A stretch of 55,193 bases of DNA. Source: Deltaproteobacteria bacterium UBA5754 (lineage in GTDB: Bacteria; Desulfobacterota; Dissulfuribacteria; Dissulfuribacterales; UBA5754). Shown here piece by piece: positions 49,200-55,193 of the stretch (its first letter is position 1; each line of letters starts with the position of its first letter). The notes under the pieces were generated by a model. The model did no database searches. It had not been told where the DNA came from and saw nothing but the letters and a program-made list of their open reading frames with translations. The translations under genes were made by a program, and so were the position numbers. Where the stretch lies: assembly GCA_002419025.1 (NCBI GenBank), contig DIFG01000005.1, forward strand, positions 56,928-112,120. Reading direction: 5' to 3'.

Positions 49200-50126
49200 A
49201 TGGCGCGAATCGTATGCATTGGTTCCCTGCCCGACGACCACATTCGGGCCATCGAAAGTCGGGGTCATACCCTTCTTCATGTCTCAGGAGAGTCCGATGT
49301 GCTCGATCGCCTTCTCGGATCCTCGCCTGATGTCGTGCTTGTCAGGAAGGGCATTCCCCGATCCCTTGACATGCGCATTGTCAGGACCCTGAAACAGGAC
49401 CTGAATCTCTCCTTCCTTTCCGTCATCCTCGTCTTTCCATCCAAAGGCCCTGTTCCGGACCACACATGGGAGGTGTGTCCGGCGGACGATTTCTTTTTTG
49501 AAGGGGCTTCGACGGACGAGATCCTTTCCCGGATCGATCTCGCCATCTCCCGTACCGCCAGGCTGGTGGATCTGAATCCCCTGACCCATCTTCCAGGCAA
49601 CACCTCGATCCTGAGAAGGATCCAGCGCATCCTCGACGCCCGCCTGCCCCATGCAGTGGTCTATGCGGATCTTGACAACTTCAAGCCTTACAACGACCGC
49701 TATGGATTCACCCGTGGGGACGAGGTGATCCGCATGACCGCCCGGATCATTGTCCACTGCGTGGACGAAGGTGTTGGAAAAGAAGGCTTTACAGGGCATG
49801 TAGGCGGAGACGATTTCGTCTTCACTGTCCCCTGTTCAGTGGTGGAGGGGGTCTGCGCGCAGGTGGTCAGGGAATTTTCCGGGCTGGTGACGTCCTTTTT
49901 CGATCAGTCGGATCTGGATGCCGGCTATTTCGTAGGGCTTGACAGAAAAGGCAGGAAGGAGACCTTTCTTCTCACGTCCCTTTCCCTTGCAGCCGTTCCG
50001 TGCCCACCGGGCCGGTTTGGGCATTACGGGGAGGTGGCGGCAGTTGCGGCCCAGGTGAAAAAGAAGGTCAAATCCCTGCCGGGAAGCGCCTATTTGGTCG
50101 ACCGTCGCACGAGCGGGTCGGGGTGA
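49200..50126 (+). CDS. GGDEF-domain protein with variant GGDDF active site
   Basis: 308 residues from ATG 49200; the frame is open upstream but overlaps the HDOD gene. Residues 1-115 look like a response-regulator-type fold without a clear phosphorylation Asp. The GGDEF domain begins NPLTHLPGN (126-134); metal site D157 in YADLDNF is kept; the signature is G202-G-D-D-F206 instead of GG(D/E)EF. The fourth-position Asp could allow weak synthesis or only nucleotide binding. The 3' end overlaps the convergent lgt gene by 37 bases. Confidence 0.82.
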   Translation: MARIVCIGSLPDDHIRAIESRGHTLLHVSGESDVLDRLLGSSPDVVLVRKGIPRSLDMRIVRTLKQDLNLSFLSVILVFPSKGPVPDHTWEVCPADDFFFEGASTDEILSRIDLAISRTARLVDLNPLTHLPGNTSILRRIQRILDARLPHAVVYADLDNFKPYNDRYGFTRGDEVIRMTARIIVHCVDEGVGKEGFTGHVGGDDFVFTVPCSVVEGVCAQVVREFSGLVTSFFDQSDLDAGYFVGLDRKGRKETFLLTSLSLAAVPCPPGRFGHYGEVAAVAAQVKKKVKSLPGSAYLVDRRTSGSG

Positions 50127-50911
50127 TCGCCCCTCCAGAACCAGATCCCGATCCCGGCGAGAAGGAGGGCGAAAGAGAGGACCTGACCCATGGTGAGCCA
50201 GCCGAAGGCGATGAATCCCAGTTGGGCGTCCGGTTCGCGAAAGATCTCGGCGGAGGATCGGGCAAGGGCGTAGAGGATGAGAAAGAGGGCGAATTTTTTT
50301 CCGCTCGCCCATGTGCGTTTTCTCAGGGGCCAAAGTATGGAAAAAAGCACCACTCCTTCGAGGGCGGCCTCATAGAGCTGGGAGGGGTGCCGTGGGACAA
50401 GACCTCCCAGAGGAAAGATCATGGCCCATGGGACATCGGACGGACGCCCGTACAGTTCCCCGTTGATGAAATTTCCGATCCTGCCCAGCCCAAGCCCCAC
50501 AGGGGCAGTGAGAGCGAAACGGTCCGCCCAGAGCCAGAAATCCTCCCGGTGGACCCGGCAGAAGACGGTCCCTGCGAGCATCGCCCCTGCCACGCCCCCA
50601 TGGAAGGACATGCCGCCGGTCCATGTGGCGAATATCTCTGCGGGGTGGTCGATGTAATATCCCCCACCGTAAAAGATGACGTACCCGAGGCGTCCTCCCA
50701 CGACTACACCCACGACCAGCCACACGATGAGGGCGTCGAGCGTGGCGTACAGGGCCGAGGCCCCAGCAGGGTTCATCTCCCTGAGTTGCTTGCGCACGAG
50801 GAAGCGGGAGGCGAGGAACCCGAGGAGATACATGAGGCCGTACCACCTGAGGGCGATGGGTCCGATACGAAAGATGACAGGATCTATTTCGGGGTAGGAC
50901 AGCATGGGCAC
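50090..50911 (-). CDS. lgt: Prolipoprotein diacylglyceryl transferase
   Basis: First step of lipoprotein maturation, moving diacylglycerol to the lipobox Cys. 273 residues with about seven membrane spans. LRWYGLMYLLGF (21-32), SFHGGVAGAM (about 98-107) and the Lgt signature GRIGNFINGELYGRP near 140 are present. Needed for RlpA and other lipoproteins. Start ATG 50911 or 50905. Confidence 0.95.
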   Translation of the reverse strand: MPMLSYPEIDPVIFRIGPIALRWYGLMYLLGFLASRFLVRKQLREMNPAGASALYATLDALIVWLVVGVVVGGRLGYVIFYGGGYYIDHPAEIFATWTGGMSFHGGVAGAMLAGTVFCRVHREDFWLWADRFALTAPVGLGLGRIGNFINGELYGRPSDVPWAMIFPLGGLVPRHPSQLYEAALEGVVLFSILWPLRKRTWASGKKFALFLILYALARSSAEIFREPDAQLGFIAFGWLTMGQVLSFALLLAGIGIWFWRGDHPDPLVRRSTK

Positions 50912-50939
50912 GTGTCCGAGGCGGGGATTGGGGACTTGG

Positions 50940-50969
50940 TTGACAAGGTATTTTCCGGAATGGTATCCC
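50940..50969 (+). promoter_or_regulatory. Possible promoter of the aminotransferase gene
   Basis: TTGACA (50940-50945), 18-bp spacer, TATCCC (50964-50969). The -35 is perfect but the -10 is poor; the location in the divergent lgt/aminotransferase gap is right. Confidence 0.35.
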
Positions 50970-51035
50970 CACGAAAAATGAACACCGTATCCCGTACGAT
51001 TGCAAGGGAATTAGGATAAGACGAGGAGAAACGCC

Positions 51036-52244
51036 ATGGGCCGGACAACAGGGGATCCCATTTCATCCAAGATGATTTCGTTCATGGAGAAGTCTTCCTG
51101 GATCAGGAAGATGTTCGAGGAAGGCATTCGTCTTAAGGCCAAACATGGGGCTGACAAGGTCTGCGATTTCAGCCTCGGAAACCCTGACCTTCCTCCTCCT
51201 GAGGCCTTCAACACCGCCCTTGAACGGGCCGCCCGTGACCATTCCCGGGGAGTGCACGCCTACATGCCGAACGCGGGCCTTCCCTCGGTGAGGCAGAGGA
51301 TTGCCGAGCGGATTGAAAAGGACCACGGGGTCCGGCCTGGCCCGGACGACGTGATCCTTACCTGTGGAGCAGCCGGCGGGCTCAACATAATATTCAAGGC
51401 CCTGCTCAACCCAGGCGACGAGGTCATCACCCCAAGCCCGTATTTCGTAGAGTACGGTTTCTACGTGGACAACCATGGAGGCCGCCTTGTTTCCGTGCCC
51501 ACACGGCCGGACTTCTCCCTTGATCTCGAATCGATCGAAAAGGCGATAAGTGAGAGGACCAAGGCTGTCCTCATCAACTCTCCCAATAACCCCACCGGGG
51601 CCATTTACTCCGGGGCCGATCTCGCCTCGCTTGCGGACATGCTTGCACGCGCAGGGGTCCGACTCGGCCGTCCGGTCTACCTCGTTTCGGACGAACCCTA
51701 CAGGAGGCTCGCCTTTTCAGGCGAGACGGTCCCTCAGGTCCTCTCCCTCTATCCCGAGAGCATTGTCACTACCTCATTTTCCAAGGACCTCTCCATCCCC
51801 GGCGAGCGGATCGGATATGTGGCCTTGAATCCCATGGCCTCCCACCGGTCTCTTCTCGTGGGCGCCATGGTCCTCGCAAACCGGATCCTCGGCTTTGTGA
51901 ACGCCCCTGCACTCATGCAGCGGGTTACGTCCGATGTGCTTGACATGTGTGTTGATGTCGAGGTGTACGAGAGACGTAGGGACCTCTTCGCAGGGATCCT
52001 TGCGGATTCTGGCTACGAGTTTTCCCTTCCCCGCGGGGCATTCTATTTCTTTCCAAAGACGCCGATTCCGGACGACACCGAGTTTGTCCGTCTCCTGCAG
52101 GAAGAACTCATCCTGACCGTTCCCGGAACGGGTTTTGGATGTCCCGGACATTTCCGGATCGCGTTCTGTGTGGACGAGGCGGTCATCGAGCGATCTCGGA
52201 AGGGCTTTGCCATGGCGATGGAAAAGGCCCGAAGCCGGTCATGA
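51036..52244 (+). CDS. PLP-dependent aminotransferase, class I/II
   Basis: 402 residues. Fold-type I motifs: SPNNPTGAIY (NNPTG near 185), SDEPYRRLAF near 227, and the PLP lysine in TTSFSKDLSIPGERIGY (about 248-264). Closest in style to AspC-like enzymes for aspartate, alanine or aromatic amino acids; specificity cannot be told. GACGAGGAGAAACGCC precedes the ATG. Followed by the heptamer repeat region. Confidence 0.88.
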   Translation: MGRTTGDPISSKMISFMEKSSWIRKMFEEGIRLKAKHGADKVCDFSLGNPDLPPPEAFNTALERAARDHSRGVHAYMPNAGLPSVRQRIAERIEKDHGVRPGPDDVILTCGAAGGLNIIFKALLNPGDEVITPSPYFVEYGFYVDNHGGRLVSVPTRPDFSLDLESIEKAISERTKAVLINSPNNPTGAIYSGADLASLADMLARAGVRLGRPVYLVSDEPYRRLAFSGETVPQVLSLYPESIVTTSFSKDLSIPGERIGYVALNPMASHRSLLVGAMVLANRILGFVNAPALMQRVTSDVLDMCVDVEVYERRRDLFAGILADSGYEFSLPRGAFYFFPKTPIPDDTEFVRLLQEELILTVPGTGFGCPGHFRIAFCVDEAVIERSRKGFAMAMEKARSRS

Positions 52245-52300
52245 CAAGGAGAAGCATTTCACATGATTTAAACCCATATCATGCGCTTCACATGCCGATA

Positions 52301-52380
52301 CTTATATGACCACAGAGTTTTTGCTGATAATTGATAACTGATAACTGATAACTGACAGCTGATAACTGATAGCTGATATC
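52301..52380 (+). repeat. Heptamer repeat element, copy 2 (eight units)
   Basis: CTTATATGACCACAGAGTTT (52301-52320) leads into eight 7-base units (52324-52379), mostly CTGATAA with CTGACAG, CTGATAG and CTGATAT variants. It matches copy 1 at 48158. The surrounding 52245-52393 gap holds no gene. Confidence 0.75.
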
Positions 52381-52393
52381 TGCCTTGTTCACC

Positions 52394-52422
52394 TTGACAC
52401 CCCATGGAAATGCTGTTATCAA
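52394..52422 (+). promoter_or_regulatory. Sigma-70-type promoter of tRNA-Val
   Basis: TTGACA (52394-52399), 17-bp spacer, TATCAA (52417-52422). Predicted start near 52429, about 20 bases before the tRNA. The upstream heptamer element ends 14 bases before the -35 box. Confidence 0.6.
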
Positions 52423-52449
52423 CACGGACGCAAAACAGGGACTTGGTAC

Positions 52450-52524
<75 letters not shown>

Positions 52525-52613
52525 CGTGCGCGTCCATCGCCGTTGAAAATGTCGCGGGGCATCTCTCCTCCCGATAGAAGGGGAAGAAGGATGCTTCTTT
52601 TTTGTTTTGTCGA

Positions 52614-54590
52614 ATGGAGAATATGTCCGAGTTTGGTGCCTCATCCACACATTGGGTAACCCTTCCCGAAGGGGAACGAGCGGAGATCAGGCATGGCACC
52701 CCTGTAAGGGAGGTGCTTTCCCCAAGGCTGAGCAAGCGCCAGGCCAGGGAGCTTCTTCTCGCCCGTATGGACGGCAAGCTCGTGGATCTTGCCCATCCGG
52801 TGGAACGGGACTGTTCTCTGGAGCCGGTCTTTCCCGGAGATCCGGGCACCATCGAGATCATCCGTCATTCGACCGCCCATGTGATGGCTCAGGCGGTCAA
52901 GGAGCTTTTCCCTGGCGCGAAGGTGGCAATAGGTCCTGCCATCGAAAACGGTTTCTACTACGATTTCGATTACGAGCGCCCATTCACCCCGGAAGATCTT
53001 GTCCGCATCGAGGAAAGGATGAGGGAGATCGCCAAGGCGGCGTATCCCATCTCACGTGAGGTGCTCGGCATCCAAAAGGCACGAGAGATCTTTGTTTCCC
53101 GTGGGGAGATTTACAAGATCGAGCTCATCGACGAGCTTTCCCGGGCGGGGGAGGTAGAGGTCTCTCTGTATGGCCAGTCCGGTTTTCTCGATCTCTGCCG
53201 GGGCCCCCACGTACCGGACACGGGAAGGCTCGGGGCATTCAAGCTGACCGGCGTGGCCGGGGCCTATTGGCGGGGGGATGAGCGAAACCCCATGCTCCAG
53301 CGGATTTACGGGGTCTCCTTCCTGGACAAGAAGGAGCTTGCCGCCTATCTCGAGCGCATCGAGGAGGCCAAGAGGCGTGATCACCGAAGGATCGGCAAGG
53401 ATCTCGACCTCTTTTCCATCCAGGAGGAGATCGGCCCAGGCCTCATCCTCTGGCATCCGAAGGGGGCCATGCTCCGGCGGGTCATCGAAGATTTCTGGAA
53501 GGACGAGCACATACGACGCGGCTACGATCTCCTTTACACCCCCCACATAGCCAGGCGCGACCTGTGGAAGAGGAGCGGCCATCTCGATTTCTATGCGGAG
53601 AGCATGTACGCTCCCATGGTGATCGACGAGGTGAGCTATCAGATCAAGCCCATGAATTGCCCCTTTCACATCGCGGTGTACAACTCCCGCCGCAGGAGTT
53701 ACCGGGAACTTCCGCTCAGATGGTGCGAACTCGGGACCGTTTACCGCTACGAAAGGACCGGAACGCTCCATGGTCTCATGCGGGTGAGAGGGTTTACCCA
53801 GGATGACGCCCACGTCTTTTGCCGACCGGACCACCTGGATACCATGATCCACGAGATCCTCGAGCTCACTCTCTTTGTCCTCAGGGTCTTTGGCTTTGAC
53901 CGTTACGATATCTACCTCTCCACGCGGCCTGAGCGCTTCGTGGGGACCGAGGAGAACTGGGAGCGGGCGACCGCCGCCCTGGAAGGTGCGCTCAAGGCCG
54001 AGGGCCTTGCCTATGAGATCGACCCTGGCGAGGGGGTCTTTTACGGGCCCAAGATCGACATCAAGATTCGGGACTGTCTGGACCGTTCCTGGCAGTGTTC
54101 CACCATCCAGGTGGACTTCAACCTGCCCGAGAGGTTTGATGTGAACTATATTGGGGAAGACGGCCACCCACGGCAGGCCATCATGGTTCACCGTGCCCTA
54201 ATGGGTTCCATCGAGCGGTTCGTGGGCGTCCTCATCGAGCATTATGCAGGGGCCTTTCCCTTCTGGCTCGCCCCGGTCCAGGCCGTTGTCCTGACGGTGA
54301 CCGACCGTCAGGACGCGTGGGCCGTGGAGGTACAGAAAAGACTCAAGGCCTCTGGATTTCGGGTCGAAGCGGATCTCAGGAACGAAAAGCTGGGGAAGAA
54401 GATCCGCGAGGCCCAGTTGGTCAAGATTCCGTACATGCTTGTGGTCGGAGACAAGGAGATGCGTGAGGGCAGGCTGAATCCGCGCTCTCGCAGCGGAGAT
54501 GTGATAGGATCCATGACAGTTGAGGAATGTATCCAGCTCTTTACACGGGAATCCACACAATCAATGGGACAGGGAAGGAGGCCGGCCTGA
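52614..54590 (+). CDS. thrS: Threonyl-tRNA synthetase
   Basis: About 658 residues (ATG 52614; 52623 also possible, neither with a good ribosome binding site). TGS domain (10-70), N2 editing domain with HSTAHVMAQAV near 86, class II core with the zinc site Cys in IKPMNCPFHI near 347 and motif 2 RYERTGTLHGLMRVRGFTQD, and the anticodon-binding domain at the end (VLTVTDRQDAWA...). infC follows 30 bases later, the classic thrS-infC-rpmI-rplT order. Confidence 0.96.
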   Translation: MENMSEFGASSTHWVTLPEGERAEIRHGTPVREVLSPRLSKRQARELLLARMDGKLVDLAHPVERDCSLEPVFPGDPGTIEIIRHSTAHVMAQAVKELFPGAKVAIGPAIENGFYYDFDYERPFTPEDLVRIEERMREIAKAAYPISREVLGIQKAREIFVSRGEIYKIELIDELSRAGEVEVSLYGQSGFLDLCRGPHVPDTGRLGAFKLTGVAGAYWRGDERNPMLQRIYGVSFLDKKELAAYLERIEEAKRRDHRRIGKDLDLFSIQEEIGPGLILWHPKGAMLRRVIEDFWKDEHIRRGYDLLYTPHIARRDLWKRSGHLDFYAESMYAPMVIDEVSYQIKPMNCPFHIAVYNSRRRSYRELPLRWCELGTVYRYERTGTLHGLMRVRGFTQDDAHVFCRPDHLDTMIHEILELTLFVLRVFGFDRYDIYLSTRPERFVGTEENWERATAALEGALKAEGLAYEIDPGEGVFYGPKIDIKIRDCLDRSWQCSTIQVDFNLPERFDVNYIGEDGHPRQAIMVHRALMGSIERFVGVLIEHYAGAFPFWLAPVQAVVLTVTDRQDAWAVEVQKRLKASGFRVEADLRNEKLGKKIREAQLVKIPYMLVVGDKEMREGRLNPRSRSGDVIGSMTVEECIQLFTRESTQSMGQGRRPA

Positions 54591-54620
54591 GGGCCCGGTC
54601 CGGAGCCAGGGAGGTGTAAT

Positions 54621-55136
54621 ATCGCAAAGGAATTGGAAGTTCGGGTGAATCGGCAGATTGACGCCCCACAGGTCAGGCTCATCGGCCAGGATGGGGAACA
54701 GCTTGGGATCATGTCTGCGCGGGAGGCGCTCCTTAAGGCCCAGGAACAGGGGCTGGATCTCGTGGAGGTCGCGGCCCAGGCAAAGCCGCCGGTCTGCAGG
54801 ATCATGAATTACGGCAAGTTCAAGTATGAACAGAGCAAAAGGGCGCAGGAGGCCAGGAAAAAGCAGAGCTTCATCCAGGTCAAGGAGATCAAGCTCAGGC
54901 CTCAGACCGATGTCCACGATCTCGATGTGAAGAAACGCCATATCCGTGCGTTTCTCAAGGAAGGGAACAAGGTCAAACTGACCCTCAGGTTTCGGGGTAG
55001 AGAAATTGTTCACAAGCACCTCGGTTTTGATGCACTTCAAAAGCTCTCCGAGGACCTTGCCGACGTGGCGGTCATAGAGGCAAGCCCCGCCCCTGAAGGG
55101 CGTACTCTGACCATGGTCATAGCGCCAAAAAAATGA
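54621..55136 (+). CDS. infC: Translation initiation factor IF-3, apparent ATC start
   Basis: 171 residues if translation starts at ATC 54621, five bases after GGGAGGT. The predicted N-terminus (M)AKELEVRVNRQIDAPQVRL matches usual IF-3 proteins. The first standard in-frame start is a TTG at 54633, which lacks a well-placed ribosome binding site. A non-standard codon (AUU in E. coli) is known to let IF-3 repress its own synthesis, and ATC would serve the same way. Both domains (IF3-N 1-75, linker KFKYEQSKRAQEARKKQ, IF3-C 85-171) are complete. The repeat at 55149 lies 12 bases after the stop. Confidence 0.9.
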   Translation: MAKELEVRVNRQIDAPQVRLIGQDGEQLGIMSAREALLKAQEQGLDLVEVAAQAKPPVCRIMNYGKFKYEQSKRAQEARKKQSFIQVKEIKLRPQTDVHDLDVKKRHIRAFLKEGNKVKLTLRFRGREIVHKHLGFDALQKLSEDLADVAVIEASPAPEGRTLTMVIAPKK

Positions 55137-55148
55137 GAACGGATAAAG

Positions 55149-55193
55149 GATGGTCCCGTACAAAAGTCCCAGATTCGTCATGCCGGACTTGAT
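55149..55193 (+). repeat. Start of a second MITE-like element (cut by window edge)
   Basis: GATGGTCCCGTACAAAAGTC then CCAGATTCGTCATGCCGGAC closely match the left end and first inner palindrome of the 1407-1539 element. The rest lies beyond the window. It follows infC where rpmI would be expected. Confidence 0.7.

Noticed and set aside
52324..52379. CRISPR array
   Set aside because: Seven-base units in direct contact without spacers; this is a simple tandem heptamer array.
52526..52613. A T-box or other riboswitch before thrS
   Set aside because: The gap is only about 88 bases with no T-box sequence or specifier-loop structure; T-boxes are also not expected in this kind of organism.
52591..52659. 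Possible 22-codon leader ORF upstream of thrS starting at ATG 52591
   Set aside because: The purine-rich GAAGAAGG touches its start codon with no spacing, the peptide has no threonine codon run, and no attenuator hairpins were seen.

Overview
The window looks like chromosomal backbone of a GC-rich, flagellated, Gram-negative bacterium. The best guess is a sulfate-reducing or related lineage of the Desulfobacterota (former Deltaproteobacteria). Supporting signs are a small ferredoxin with the CxxDxxC cluster motif of Desulfovibrio africanus ferredoxin III, a stand-alone IMP cyclohydrolase, a fused SecDF, DUF5320 Gly/Arg-rich proteins behind a PadR regulator, a sigma-54-type promoter before flagellar hook genes, and a complete type II secretion cluster. 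No phage, plasmid, insertion-sequence transposase or CRISPR array is visible. This placement is inference from gene content, not from a database search.

Layout. 1-5.0 kb: end of a tRNA-Leu, ribF, a ferredoxin, then a small surface-glycan set (sulfotransferase, polysaccharide deacetylase, two glycosyltransferases). 5.0-10.9 kb (minus strand): alaS and recA, then a radical-SAM aminomutase whose substrate-binding residues match glutamate 2,3-aminomutase rather than lysine 2,3-aminomutase. 11.0-12.1 kb: a divergent promoter/operator, a PadR-like regulator and two tandem DUF5320 genes. 12.25-20.5 kb: a tightly overlapping seven-gene run (Hsp70-like, DUF3592, RibD-reductase-like, PP-loop, serine hydrolase, tRNA nucleotidyltransferase, YhcC-type radical SAM). 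20.5-22.2 kb (minus): tRNA-Pro followed closely by purH(N)-aroD-ihf/hup. 22.4-26.7 kb: fliK-flgD-flgE. 26.8-32.6 kb: secDF, murA, moaA, fabD. 32.7-43.7 kb (minus): type II secretion operon gspG-E-F-H-I-J-K-L-M-D-C. 43.8-55.1 kb: rlpA, cysteine desulfurase, gatCA, an HDOD/GGDEF signalling set, lgt, an aminotransferase, tRNA-Val, thrS and infC.

The most distinctive non-coding content is a set of short repeats without coding capacity in the gaps between genes. A 133-bp MITE-like element has perfect 19-bp terminal inverted repeats and a 6-bp target duplication, and a relative starts just after infC at the window end. A second family of about 165 bp has one copy inside the gsp operon, exactly between gspJ and gspK. 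Heptamer (ctgataa) arrays and 'cctctgtg' repeats also occur, and two copies of the latter bracket the whole gsp cluster.

Most attractive leads: the predicted glutamate 2,3-aminomutase sharing a symmetrical promoter/operator with a PadR regulator; the perfect 20-bp hairpin touching the start of the Hsp70-like gene, which lacks a Shine-Dalgarno sequence; the seven-gene Hsp70/PP-loop operon; infC with an apparent ATC start; and a recent 66-bp tandem duplication in the FliK ruler region.
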